From Favolaschia claudopus (lineage: Eukaryota > Basidiomycota > Agaricomycetes > Agaricales > Mycenaceae), in assembly GCA_037176885.1 (NCBI GenBank), contig JAWWNJ010000096.1:620001-684000 (forward strand): a stretch of DNA of 64,000 bases, in the 5' to 3' direction. The notes below the pieces were generated by a model that had not been told where the DNA came from, did not search any database, and was given only the letters and a program-made list of their open reading frames with translations. Below, one piece after another: positions 1 through 12,403 of this stretch (its first letter is position 1; each line of letters begins with the position of its first letter). The position numbers and the translations under genes are program-made.

Positions 1-2427
1 GCGTTCCATGCCTGAAACCTGCGTAGGAGTACATCGCCTCTCAAACCCGGCCGGGGAAGCTATAATCCTTGTCGACCACACTTGTCTTCTCAACCGACGG
101 TACCCTACTATTCCGTCGTTTGTTGAGGAGACCATGGCCGCTCTACGTTGCCCCTCTTGCGTGCACTCGTCGGCGGCGGGGACGACTCTGTATCATACTC
201 ACCTTGCACGCCAAGGGCGTACATCGTCTCTCTGGTGTCTCGGCATCCGTTCGAGGCCTCGTACTACTAGGGCCTGCACGGTACTGGAGCGCTGTACTCC
301 TCGCGACGCGCTTTTCCAATTTCTTTGCGTGGCGAAGAAGTGGTCTATGAAAAGTCGTTCCTGGCTGCCAGTCCGGCGGACGTCGTTCGATCTGCTTCAC
401 TTCGTCTCTCATGATCATGTTCTTGAATCGACCGTAGTGCCATCTCGCTCGCTCCGGATACTCTGCGATTCGGACCGATCTCCTCGTTGGGCGTTCACGA
501 GTATTCGCTCGCCTGCGGTATCATTCGAGATTGTGCCTCCATCATCCAATGCTCGATATATATCGAGAAACTTGCTCGGCCTTCGGAGAACGCGGACTCA
601 TCTGCATGCCACGAAAAGGTGCATCGGTATCTGCGTTCTGTCGCATTTGCCTGGGCCACCTTGGCACACCGCGACCTCCATGCGCCTTCGCTCCTGGTCG
701 CATATCCGTTACCGCCCAGCGACCATCCCTCGTGGGTATGGGTAAACTCGGTGGTCCAGGGAGCTTTAGGTCTCGCCCATATGGATCCAACCCGGCAGCT
801 CTTGATCACCTTCACTCACCCGAGTATGGGCACCTTTTAACGTCCTCGAAGGCACCTCGGCCAGCTCCCAGGCGTGCACCCCCTCCTGCACCCCTCCTCC
901 AAGTGCCCCAATGATAGGTCTATGATCATGGCCGCTTTCACCTCCCAGTGGCCGTCACGAATCCCGACAATGTCTCCACTTTCATTGGGTCCTCACCCTG
1001 ACGATCTTGAGTGCCCGCCGGCCCATCCCAATCCCAATACCTCACTGCTTCTCTCATCTCGCCTCTTGCTTTTCCAGATCCTCGAGATGACTATATCCAC
1101 TATCCTACATAATCTCTTACCTCCACGTACGCTCCTCACGAACCGCGGAGCTTCTGTCTACCAGACTCGCGCATCGCCTTCTGTGTCCTTTCCGTCGTTT
1201 CGTGTCAGCCCCTCGAATCTCGGTCTACGACGTTTCGGGATAGGGTGGCGTCTCGTACTGTAGACCGAGACGTCAGCGTTATAATCTGCGTGTCCCGTCG
1301 ACGGTATCTATGAGCTGAAGGAGAGATCTTTAGTTGCGACAGAGGCTCATCTCTGCTTTCTGTACGTTGCCTTCGTCGTACTCTTACAAGATCTTCGCTG
1401 ACGTCTATGTTTCGCTCAGCCACAATATCCATATGTATTCCTGTATACCCAGGGCACGAGTGGCAACGAACGTCGTCGGTACGAATGAGCCCTGTTCCGA
1501 GACAGGACCTGGCCGCTTTCGTATGCTGGCAGGATCGTCACCGTCCTCCTCTCGACCTCTTCTCTTCCAGCTGCCTCGCAAACCCAAATTGCGTTATGCC
1601 CTCTCCCCACGAAGCGTCTTGTGGATTACGCGCGCTTCGCTGCTCGCGTCAGACTCCGTCCACGCATCTTCGGGTGCGAGGTCCACCCCAGGACGCGGTA
1701 GGGACACCTCGCATGCTCTCTACTGCTTTTCCGCTGTGAGCCATCATCCATGGCTCATCGCTACATTGGCTGCATCAATTCCGGGTTCGAGGTTCATGGG
1801 CCGCTACGGCAATGTCTCGTCCTGTCTGGAGGCTAAGCATAGCGGAGATCTATGATAGATATCTACTGAAACGATTTGGGTCCCATTGCATGCTTTTACC
1901 GTTAGTAGTATGAGTATGCAGTACCCCGCCTGCGACCCTTGCCTCATCATTATGACCTTTTGCTTGCTTTTTGAGGTCACATTTTTCCGTTTTGCTTCTC
2001 ACTCTTCCTTTAGTTCTACCGCGGTGCATCGGCGGATGTGATCGTGAGCTCGGCTACGGGTGGTTTGAGAAGTCCAGGGACCGTACAGTACAGTAGTGCC
2101 CCTGTATTGTCTGTTACTCCCTGGGCCCCGGCGTTCCTAAGCGGGACCGTGCCGTGTAATCTACCTACCTACCTACCTACCTCCCTACGCACTCTGTTAG
2201 TCCACCATTGGTAGATTTTGGATCACAGCCGACACCATGACACTGTCCAGGCTTCTCACCGAGCGGTCTAATACATGTATCGCATTGTATCAAAAATCCA
2301 ATCGTATGTCTTCCTGTCTCTGTCTGAGATTTCTGCCGAGGTATCAACAACGGCAACAGGTGATTGTGATTTCACTGAACTAAAATATGAGCATAAAATA
2401 CGTGTCTAACTGCGACTCCGAAATCCC
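1..2427. other. Gene-free stretch, no recognisable gene
   Basis: I see no credible gene here. Several open frames of 100-245 codons overlap on both strands, but none shows a family motif, a sensible intron chain or a consistent composition. The sequence looks like decayed intergenic or repeat-derived DNA. A short stretch near 1,905-1,955 resembles 40,630-40,690 in the inverted-repeat loop (see findings). Confidence 0.5.
2161..2182. repeat. CTAC tetranucleotide microsatellite
   Basis: About five and a half uninterrupted CTAC units are followed by an imperfect unit. It lies in non-coding sequence downstream of the CENP-C-like gene. Confidence 0.9.
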
Positions 2428-4143
2428 TCAGAAGGGTGCAGTCACTCTCTGCAGATCCCGAGCCTTCGCCAGACTCAGTCGATGAGACGCGGATCTCTGG
2501 ACTTGTGGGCTCAGGCTCTTAGTCTCATCAATTGGCATCTGTCGCGCTTGTGTGAAGAACAGCTTCGAAGGCCGGTCCGCAATGTTCTCAATGAAGTATC
2601 TGTTGCCTGGGAGTTGTTGGAGGAACACCATTAGTTCCTAGCGAAGAAGGATATGCTGACATGGACTGACCTCGAGGAACCATGAATGAGCTACCAGACG
2701 TCACAATGAAGCTCGTCTCGTGGATCTTTACATTCACTGCACCCTCGATAACGAGAAAGATCTATTGGATCGTGTCAGTAGGTTGACGAACAGGCCGAAA
2801 AAGAAGAAGAAGAAGATAGGACCAGGACCAGGATCCGAAAACCAAGTTTAACCAACTGAAAAGAAGAAAACACACTTACCGATGTGTTTTGCTTGACCGA
2901 TTTGACGGGTTTTCGCGCATGCCGTTCAATGACGATTTGTCCGGCAGCAACAAATCCCGAGTCTACGAAGACTCTGCTGAATGACCAGCCAGAGCTGCCG
3001 ACAGGAAATTGAGGGTCATACATGCGTGCAGTAAATGCGATGCCTATGAAGCGACATGAGTTGATTTCGACAAACGAGAAAACAGGATGAACGACGTACG
3101 TTTTGACTGCACATCCGGCTCTGGGGACACCACCTTCACTGTCGCTGTAGTCTGCGTATCGTCGTCCCAACCCGCCTCTGGATTGTTTGGTAAGAGCACA
3201 ATCTTCTTCTTGCGTACCATATTCTCTTCAAGTTTGTCGTCCGCCGCACGCTGACGGCGAGATCTCTTGCGCGGGACGATAGGAACCTAGATAGAAAAAA
3301 ACAGTCCCTGAGCCGGAATTCTGGCATCGCAACTCAAGCTACAACGCACCTTTGGGATGCGGATAATAGCTCTGATACGGGGAACCAATATCTTTTCACC
3401 ATTGGGGTCACGCCCTCCATATTCGACCTTTTCGTTCCGCCACCACTCGAGCGGTGCGTATGGGACACGCGGAGAACGTCGCAGCCTTTGAGGAACTGAT
3501 GGAGAAGGACAGGTTTCTCTCAGTGTTCCGTCACTGAAAGAACGAAGAACGAGGAACTCACCCTGAACGTTCGAGTTCTCCAAGTTGGCAGTCGTGTCCG
3601 GCCTTTTGCGCTTTTTCTTAGGCTGCTCCAAATTGTCCGTAGCATGCTCTGACTCAGGCTCGAACGAGTCCCGCACAACGATCTCTGGATCGAATTCTCT
3701 AGCTTTACGTTTCTTCTTCGCCTTCGGGGTCTGAGGGTTGGATACGTGTTCTTCATGGGCTTCCCTTGCTTGTTCTGTAGTATCGCTGCGGTGGCCATCG
3801 TAACCCAAGCCTGTAGTGTATGTGCCTGGGAGGAAACCTTCAATGTTCAACGTCGTCACTATCAAAGAGGATCTGAAGAAATCGGACGGTCCTGACCATC
3901 ATCATCATATTCCATGTCGTTCTCGTTTTGTAGATTATGGTCGCTGTCATCGTCGGTGACCGGGATAAGTTCATAAGCTGCTTCGAGTTGTCGCGATCGT
4001 GTTACAGGACGGGGACTGGAGAGGTCACTGTCGTCGTCAATATCTCTGAGAGGATCGGGTTGGGTAGAGAGTAGTCCAGTATTCGCGATGGAGTACTGTT
4101 CTTGGTGAAATCCTTCATGGATGCTGCGTTTTGGTGATGACAT
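2428..4143 (-). CDS. MIF2: CENP-C/Mif2 inner-kinetochore protein
   Basis: Homologue of CENP-C (yeast Mif2), which binds the CENP-A nucleosome at the centromere and recruits the outer kinetochore. Exons on the minus strand: 4143 to about 3,870; about 3,850 to 3350; 3286-3100; 3043-2880; 2761-2671; 2606-2428. The last four join with correct phase. An acidic N-terminal exon is followed by a basic KKKRK-rich segment. The CENP-C signature follows, RRSPRVPYAPLEWWRNEKV, with the Arg and Trp residues expected for nucleosome binding. A C-terminal cupin dimerisation domain ends the protein, with strands including GIAFTARMYDPQ, IFLVIEGAVNV and NRYFIENIADRPSKLFF. The exon 1/exon 2 junction is the only uncertain one: the frame changes near 3,850-3,880, by a short intron or an error. 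The start is the ATG opening MSSPKRSIHEG. Family identity is clear from both motif and cupin. Confidence 0.9.
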
Positions 4144-5700
4144 GAGGAGGAGGAAGGTTCAAGCAAAAGCCGGAGAGCGTACATATATATATAAGGTTGG
4201 GTACGCAGTCAGTTTTCGAAAACAATTGAGTTGAAGAAGGTTTGAGATTTGAATTGAGAAGCCTGAAAAAAATCTTGTCGGCGGAACGATCCCGTGACGG
4301 CGCGACAGTATGCTGGAGGGCGCGTCAAAACTGGTGTTCTTAGTTTTCGAACCGACTTCGCAGTAAGTTGGAAAGAGATGAGTTGTGGGTGGCTGAGAAA
4401 TTACCGAGTCAATTGTAGGGATCTATCCGAGTCGTGTTCCTGGTATTGCGAAGTGTTCAATCGCGCCATTTGTGGGAGTCGGTTGGTAGACGGTACATGT
4501 CGTGTTTCGAGGGATAAGAACGAGACCGTTGATCAGCCTGAGGTCGGTCGGAGACAAGCATGTCGTACTCGGAGAATGAGCAATATTTGATGATTTGAGA
4601 AACCTATGATTCAAGGATTCATCGGCACCTCAGCGTAGGAGAGGTAGCCTAAAGCAAGACACACCATGCAGAGCTGGTGAACATTATCTGCGTCCGTCGC
4701 GAGCCCGCAGACGGCTCCTGCCCAATTTGGTGTGAAAAAAAATAAAATCCTGGTATTTTCTTGGGTATTCTCAATTTTGTCTTGACTTGACTGGAGGCAT
4801 TCGAGCTTCGGTTTCAATGAGGGGCACAACGGGCCAATACAGCGGCCTAGACTGCTAGATTCGAAAGTGTCGAGAGTCCAAGTGAACCATGAAAGCGAAC
4901 GCCGAAGAGAGAGTGTGCCGGCCCAGCCGGGTTGATTTGCCAAATTTGGCTTCACACGACTCCGACTCGGAGCAAATCGGACTCCTCAGCTCTCCTGGTT
5001 CTTCCAATGTCATTATCGACGTCGACGCCGCCTATGACGATCTGAGAACAAACCTCAACTCCTTCACTGTATCCGCCGGGCAAGCCTTAGCACCTTATGG
5101 GAGTCTTCGTCCCAGACGACTTGGATGAAGCCTTGAAGGTGCATCCGGCTCCGAGCGGCTCGAGCATGTATATTCTTGATTTGGGCTGGCTATCCTGTCG
5201 CATGAGCTTGAATCTTCGCTCGATGTCTCCGCGCAGCCAAGGTGCTTCGATGCCACTGGCAGGGCCGCGAGGCAGTAAAAGATTTTTCAGGGGGCCGGCA
5301 GGGGAAAGCGTGGTACGCCGACGCCACGGCGGGCATCCTACTCTCTCCTCATCCTGTTGTGATTCATCCGAGTACGTGGTATTATCGGTCATTGTCGTAT
5401 CGTCTCATCGACATTGTTCCATCAACCCTCTCATTGTCAAGACTTTTCTCTGTGTTCCCTTGGGAGGACAAAGCGCCGTAGTACTGAGAAGTTTAACAAG
5501 ACGTTCGCCCATCTTGTAGCACAGCGGTTGTGTACTAGAACGGCGGGGTGCTTTCGCCGCGCTTGAGTTAGGCCCGGCGATCGGTTCAATCCCTGCGTTC
5601 GCCGTCCGTGGAGATACTTAGGCTTTTTTTGTTCGTTTTTCTCTTTGATTCATGGCCCATTTTTGAGGCCCATCTGCCAGGACGACGAGTGGCCCATTGT
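4144..5700. other. Intergenic, no confident gene
   Basis: Upstream of the CENP-C-like gene, with an AT run (tatatatata) near 4,183-4,194 that could be part of its promoter. Open frames at 4,889-5,128 and 5,097-5,519 on the plus strand have no recognisable domain and no clear splice sites, so I do not call them. Confidence 0.4.
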
Positions 5701-5711
5701 GAGCGAGTCAG

Positions 5712-5860
5712 TTATGCTCTTCGTCAAAGTCTCTAATGTATATCCCATGTGAGCCTTTCTCGCTCATAATGTCCTTCGTGACTTTACTAATCGTTTCGAA
5801 TATGATATGCTGCGATAAACTGAGGATGTGCGGTCATTCGAGATCGCCCACTCGCCACTG
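5712..5860. repeat. Diverged dispersed repeat, copy 1
   Basis: It shares the blocks TATGCTCTTCGTCAA, CATGTGAG and GTGCGGTCATTCGAGATC, in the same order, with 7,898-8,010. The spacing differs, as expected for decayed copies of one gene or element. No protein is recognisable in either copy. Confidence 0.5.
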
Positions 5861-6307
5861 AACCATCAACTCCTCTCTGTATCTCGGCAAACTCGATTTC
5901 CTTGCCGTGTCACTGCCCTAAGACGACCTTTCGTCCAGTAGTGGTACTGGCTATGAGATGGAATAATCCACGAGTATGATACCTCGCTGTTGCCTGTCTC
6001 TCCGCTCTCTGACAATTTGTTCCACAGCTCGACGAACCTACTAGTATCAGATGCTTTGCTTACAGCGACAGCTCTTAATTTTTTACTTCCAGGGCGGGGA
6101 GCCTTCTTTGGTCTATACATTGACCACCTCCGTTTCCCCGCGTACTTGATCGATGCCCGGATGGTGGACAGACTTGGATTGCATGCAGGCACGCAGTTTT
6201 CCCGAAGGAGGATATAAAATGCCAGTATGGTGGAGATCGGTTTGGTTGTGAGCGGAAGCATCACCTTTCGAGTATGAGGAGATTTGGCCCGACTACATAT
6301 GGACGGT

Positions 6308-6500
6308 GGCTTTTGGTCCAATTCGAGCTGATGATGCTTGTCTCCACTCCAGTGCATTGGCTGTGTAGATTGGCCAGCTGTCCCGACGCGCTGCAAGACT
6401 TGGGGCGAAGGGATCGAGTCCTGAGCTCGCCAGTCCCGTGCACTGTACCGTTGGTGACTTTTTTCTTCGTTGCTGAATTGTCGTCCCCCTTCCCTCAAGT
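6308..6500. repeat. Tandem duplication, unit 1
   Basis: Direct repeat of 6,546-6,742. Shared blocks include TTCGAG, GTGCATTGGCTGTGT, TTGGCCAGC, GGGGCGAAGGGATCGAGTC and CTTCGTTGCTGA. The two units are estimated by eye at about 80% identity. A minus-strand frame of 255 codons (5,866-6,633) runs across unit 1 but has no recognised domain, and its openness may be chance. Confidence 0.7.
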
Positions 6501-6545
6501 AAGTACTCTCGGCCTGACTCGGACGGTCATCTGAACAGTCTTCAG

Positions 6546-6742
6546 CTGTTGGTCCTATTCGAGTTGCTGAAGCCTGTCTCCACTGTGGTGCATTGGCTGT
6601 GTTGATTGGCCAGCTCGCCTGACGCTCTGTCAAGACTTGGGGCGAAGGGATCGAGTCTTGAGCTCACCAGTCCCGTGCATTGTGCAGTGAGTGACCTTTT
6701 TGAAATTTCTTCGTTGCTGAGTTGCCCTCTCCCTTCCCTCAA
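6546..6742. repeat. Tandem duplication, unit 2
   Basis: Second copy of the ~195 bp unit at 6,308-6,500, separated from it by about 45 bp. The copies differ by substitutions and small indels that break any shared reading frame. Confidence 0.7.
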
Positions 6743-7897
6743 GATTTTTTTCCGTGCCGGCGCCATAGTCCCCCGACTTTGTGTAGCTAAACATCATGAG
6801 TAGGTCACTAGTAGGTCCAAATCTGGTCTTCATGGTTGTGTGATTTTACATACCAATTTATTTGTGATCATGGCCGGTATCAAAATAATATTCGTAGATT
6901 TTCAACGTTTTTTTCTTTTGGGAAGGCCAAGACTTCAGCGACTGAATCCCCCAATGGAATGATGTTGAGGTACTTACTACATAGTAGTGGAATGCGCGTA
7001 GCCGAGAAACTGACGACGGAGAGGCTCATGATGAGGCGCTTGAAGATCAGAAGCGCTGACTGCCAGATTTGGTAACCAGATGCAGCTCTCCCTCCTCCAG
7101 TCACCCATCATCTACCCACAATCTTTGCCATGGCGTCGTTGTATCGTTCAGACAGCGCTCGGAAAGCTCACTATATCAGCCGTGGATACTTCACCTTGCG
7201 GTCGTCTCCCATGAATCATTACTCGAAGCATCAGTCACATCCTTGACGACTCGGATGAAGGCATTCAAATCTGGGCACCTTTGCTCCCAGCGACTCAGGC
7301 CTCGTCGACGCAAGAAAAGCGCAAGCGGAGTTCAAGATGTGCAGTACCCGTGCTAGCCTATGGGAGAACACCGAAGGATTGGACTGGGTGGAAAGGGCCG
7401 CAGGCGGCAGCTTTCAAAGTGAGCTTCATTTGACTTTCATCGAGTCGTCTCTGAAGCCTGGAATGTAGTCAGATATGTACCGTGCTAGCGGAAGAGGACC
7501 TCGTAAGGGAAACGCACGGTGTCCGATGCATCTTGTCGCCACATCCAAAGGCAGTCGTCGACAACACGCCTCTGGTCTGCCAGCTCTCGAATTGCTTCTC
7601 ATGGAGCGGCCAGCGTGTGTTACGCTAATCGGAAACTGTATGGACAGATCTAAGGTACGCCGTTGTCTCTTGTTCCATGAAATCGTTACAATGACCTGTA
7701 TCTTAGAGTTACATGCAAGCCCTCCACAATCTCCCATACCAATCGCCGTCGACATCACCTGCAGACGCAACGCAGATGCGGTTTCTTCTGCTCTGGAAGG
7801 ACTACGCCTTCTTTTGTTCCAATGCGGCGTCAATTCCCAACATTTTGAGTGCTTGGTGTCCCGCGACGGTCGAGTTGTCGTTAGTGCCCGAGTAAGC

Positions 7898-8010
7898 TAT
7901 GCTCTTCGTCAAGAAAGTGTCTGCCATGTGAGTGTTATCAGCTCGTAACGGGCTTCGCAACTCTTCTAATTGTTTTAAAAGCAAGTGCGGTCATTCGAGA
8001 TCATTCGCGC
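7898..8010. repeat. Diverged dispersed repeat, copy 2
   Basis: Counterpart of 5,712-5,860, with three ordered shared blocks (TATGCTCTTCGTCAA, CATGTGAG, GTGCGGTCATTCGAGATC). It lies in a region with short open frames on both strands and no identifiable gene. Confidence 0.5.
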
Positions 8011-11000
8011 AGCCGCCCGAGATCTCAGTCCGCTCCCATCCTGGATCTTTCTCCATTGTCTGACATTTCATGCTCGGAAGGCAACGGGTCTTCTGGTAGT
8101 GCATGCCCTCAAGTTGGTCACGTCGTCCTTCAGTAATATAGTCTTTCGGGTCCCCGATGAAACATGGGTCACCTTGTCTTGCGAAGCTTTTCGAAAGCTG
8201 CTACTGGTATGTGCATTGTCGTTCTCACTCGGCTTCTCCGGTTCTCTGCTTTGAGCGGTATAGGTTTTCACCTATCGGCTCGATCTTGTCATCTTGATTC
8301 GACGACTTGAAGTAGGATGACCGGCGACGGGAGCCTGTGCTGCGTTCTTGCGCACGCCGTCCCGAGTCCCTGCACCTGCTTCTGTACCACCAGCGGGGTT
8401 TGAAAATATCTACATCACCATGGATCGCGTCTCCCACTGTCCCTGTCACTTCGGGGATTGTGGGTGGTCGCACAACACCCGTTTGGCGTTTTGGCCCACT
8501 CCTGCACCTCAAAGATGCTCTGTGGATGGTCCGTAACGCATGACATCTGGTCCGTTTTGAGGCTGATTTGACGTTTAGACTCTGGAATGTGTCGAGACGT
8601 GCGGGGTTACTACGCACGAGAATGACGAAGGATCATCACGGGCTTCTACCACGTATGAGCATGTGGATATGACGGCGATTCTACGCTGACCGTGCTCATT
8701 TTGAGCTGGAAGCACGTCTGCAGCGGCGAGGAAAGAGTGTTTCCTCCGCGACATACGATCTCATAATCGTCGTGCGGTCTAGCGCTGATATTACCACCGT
8801 CCCACGTTGCCCTCACCTTTACTCGCGAGGGTACCTACAGAGGAAGCGCGGCGGTGTTCTGCTCGGAAGGCGCTCATCTCTTTCTCCAGATGTCCATTGT
8901 CCGACCTCCAGCGCCTCAGCACATGAATGGCCCGGCGGTGTAGCTTCAATCCGTCCTCCTGCCCCACGACGAGCGTTCTCTTGACGCACACATCTCGATG
9001 TCTCATTCGTCGTGTCGACGACCCGCGTCACCGACATCGCGCATTCGTTATATCACCTACTCCTCAATTCCCTCTTCCAGCCCGTTCTGTCGAGCGGGCT
9101 CCGTCTCCGCCTCCACTCTACGTGATCTCGTCCAACTCAATCGCATCCGCGCGCTACTCGGCCCCCTGCGTAATCTGGTTCTCAGATTGACCGTAGGACG
9201 CTTGACAGGGAACTATTGGATATGGGACTCTTGGAAAGCCTGCTCCCAACGTTAGAGGTCATGCATCACCCCCGCTCTCACGCAGTTCTCCCGCTACCGC
9301 TACCGCATTCACTCCCGCGCCCGCGCCGTCCTGTATGACCGGGACTGTTTCTCTCAGGGCCTAGCTCTGCGCTCTTTCTCGCTCGCTGCGCAGGCTCCGG
9401 AGCACGCGCCAAATCTGCGGCCTGTTTCTCTCAGACCCTGCGGATTCTTTGCAAAGTCGCAGCTGCAGCTGCAGCGGCGGAGTTTTCATCTCCCAAGCAT
9501 GTACGGATCTTCACTTTGGTAGTCGGGGGGTCTGCCACTCGCTTTGACACGCCTTTGATACGTTTTTTTCTCTGAACTCGCATCCGAGTCTCCGGGTTCT
9601 GTTACGCCGGTTGCTCCCCGTCCTTCCTCCACATTACGCACCGCCCGCCAGCGCCAAGGTGAAGAGGAGAAGCGTGAATCTGCCGGTAAGGGGGTACGCG
9701 GATGATGATTGTGCGGAGCTGTTTTTGCTGCCGAGTGCTTTGGGGTCGGGGTCGAGAGGGGGGACGCCCACGCCGAGGAGTACGCTGAGTGCGAGTCCGC
9801 CGGGGAGTGCGGCGGCGAGCGCGCGCGATGTGAGGGCGCATCTTCTGTCTGCCGGTGTGCATGGCAGTGCGGTAATCTGAAGAGGCTGCGCCGGGGGACG
9901 CCGGTGTTGCCTAGCGCGATGGCGGAGAGGGAGTTGGCGCTTGTACCCTCATGTTCGGCTGGCTCTATCCCGAATCGCTCTGAATTAAGCCTCGCTATGA
10001 ATGCCTTTGACCACGTCCCCCATTCCGTGCCTCTGCATCCTTTCTGCCCGCGCTTCCATCAGCCATTCACAATGCTCAGATACATCCGGAGTGACCAGTG
10101 CGTCCTCCAGCGTCCAGGATCCGTCCACTTCCGAGTCCCTTCTTTCATGCCTCGCCTTGTCAAGCATTCCTTTGGCGGAAGACGTTCCGCGTCTCTATCC
10201 AATGCTGTATCAAACTTTACATCTGACAACGCGGCAGTCAATTCGGGCACCCTGTTGCGTTGCTGGGGGACTTTTTCCTCGCCGTAGAAAGGACAAAAGA
10301 TCCTCTCGACCGGTCCGCGCCTGCTCAGATATCCTCTCCGAATGATAGCCCTCGGTGAAGGGTATTGCTGCAAGCTCGTATGCCTTGTCGGCGTGTCCTA
10401 ACACTAGCTCTCAAACTACATCTTCCGCGCCATACTCATACCTTCGGGCCTTCTGCTTACACATAGCTCCAGCATCTACCTACGTTAGGTCTAGAAGTCC
10501 CTGTGGCAGCGTCTCTCCGTCCTTATGCACTCTGACAGACGTTACGTCTACGATGGCAGCGCTCATGTTCCCATACGTCGTGTCAATGACCTCCTTATCG
10601 ACATAGTCATGAGTATTGTACTTCATCGGACCTGGTCCATCGAGCGACAGCTACTGGGACTGCGGAAAATCGCTTCCTGCACTAAAATCTCATTCGGGCG
10701 GGATTTCATGAGAACAGAGGTTCGCATGGGGAAAGTCTACTACTTTATGATTCCCAGAATTATCCGCTCTGGAGAAGAACGCGATGTGTCCAAGGCATGT
10801 GACCGCGAAAGTCTTTCTTTGAATTTTGATAGCCTCAAGGCTTTTCTTTCTATTGTTTCGACGCTAGTTTTGTGGACCAAAACTGTCTTTTTGTATCAGC
10901 TTATCTTCTTCAAAACTATCCAAAAACAAATCAGTTCTGTTTCAGCTGATTCATTTGACCTTCCTTCAAAACTCCACTCAAGCTCAAATTGCCTGGCATT

Positions 11001-12310
11001 CAGGGATCCAAAGGTAGATACTGTTCGAGGCGAAACTTCAAAGACGGTGCGAAAAGCTGGAACTCAACACATTCAAGTCCTGACTGTCAACTAGGAATGA
11101 GCACTGCTTCGCGCACTGGCTCAGATATCTGACAATAACTGGGGCAGTCACATCGTCTTATAAGCACAATGATTCAGTGCGACGCAGAGCTGCGCCATAC
11201 TGTCAAGACAAAGAATGGGGATCAACACACTAGAGGCCGATTTGGACTGTGATTTGGAATTTGAACTGAATTTGAATGTCTCTCAGTAGTTTGTTGTTTC
11301 CTTCGGGTGATTTCGCCGTGCGCCTGTTGATCATTCAGTAGGCAGTGATTGTTGAACGGAAACTCAGGGTATGGTGGTATTCAATCGAGTATGTGCTGTT
11401 GAGCGTGCAAGTAAGCGCCACGGTCCTCCTCAGTCCATCCACAGAGCCCGAGAGTTTATCCTTAAATCAGTGCCGGCGTACTTATTCGAGTCGGGGTTAG
11501 CGGTTAGCGCCACTGCCTTTCTTCGCCTTCCGGTTGTTTTGGTTGGCGCTGATAACGCCTCCGGATTGTTGACTTCGGCGAGTGGTCGGCTCAGAAGAGA
11601 GAGCGTTTGGAGATGCTTTCGGAACTTCAGGCGCTGTCACCACCCTCACGACGCACCTCGTTCGAAGGCGAAGCGAAGGTCATGCACCGAGTCACCGACC
11701 TTGCAAATTCATGCATGCCAGAGGGACCTGATGGGGCCGTTGAGCAGTGAGTGTGCCTTTGCAGATGTCATCATCGTCCAGCCCTACGCAGCACTGTTTT
11801 TGGTAGGTCGTCTATTTTTGTTTGCAAAAACGGGAAGAGCCGCTCACCCATGCCATTCAGACTCGAAGATTCCAAAGCATCAATGAGGCACAGAAATGTG
11901 CTATGTGCACTGATTCGGGGGATAGACGACCGCAGAGGAAGTGAACCGTGAAGGCTCGTGAAGGGGTGAGGTGGAGGCTGGTGGAGGGTCAAGACAAAAC
12001 AAGCCAAACAGGGGTGTCATTCGTGAAGACACTGTCGCCGGGAGATCATGATCTTTCCCCATTCTGCTCTTGTTCTGCTCTTCCATCACCCAGCCAGCAG
12101 TTCATCCGAATCCCCTAGGCTGGCACTCCCACAGGCAGCCAACGACCAGTGTGCCTCGTTCAGCTCTTTTGCCACACCGACCCCGGCCCACACTTTCCCG
12201 TATTATCATAATCATTGGGCATTACCGGCACAGGTGACAGGGATTTCTATGTTGTTAGCTCTCAAGTTCTATCAAATTCTAGTTGGCACAATGACAGCCG
12301 TAGACGGCAC
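8011..12310. other. Repeat-rich stretch without a confident gene
   Basis: Apart from the possible decayed gene at 9,600-9,950, nothing here is convincing. A plus-strand frame of 189 codons at 10,525-11,094 and one of 171 codons at 11,371-11,886 show no family motif. Positions 11,940-12,110 resemble part of the inverted-repeat arm near 35,030-35,180, so some of this stretch is diverged duplicated DNA. Confidence 0.4.
9600..9950 (+). pseudogene. Possible decayed coding fragment, GC-rich
   Basis: The frame at 9,611-9,880 reads like genuine protein: a Lys/Arg-rich start, then GYADDDCAELFLLPSALG, then a Ser/Thr/Pro-rich linker, then ARDVRAHLLSAGVHGSAV, before a stop. The neighbouring frame then continues with LKRLRRGTPVLPSAMAEREL. 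Upstream, a third frame carries another protein-like stretch (ELASESPGSVTPVAPRP). Protein-like segments in successive frames suggest a gene broken by small indels, or an intron pattern I could not resolve. No family is recognised. Confidence 0.3.
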
Positions 12311-12403
12311 TTTTATATAAAAAAACACGGAGATTAGACGTACGACTTCTTTTAAAAAATAGACGGTAAGTCAGAGGCGAACTTTTTAAAAAGACTAGAG
12401 GAG
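12311..12403 (+). repeat. Left terminal inverted repeat
   Basis: It pairs with the reverse complement of 15,761-15,851 over about 90 bp, with a few substitutions and one-base length changes in its A/T runs. Confidence 0.75.

Noticed and set aside
10525..11094. 189-codon plus-strand frame
   Set aside because: No motif, no homologous copy in the window and no splice or composition support. An open frame of this length can arise by chance in this sequence.
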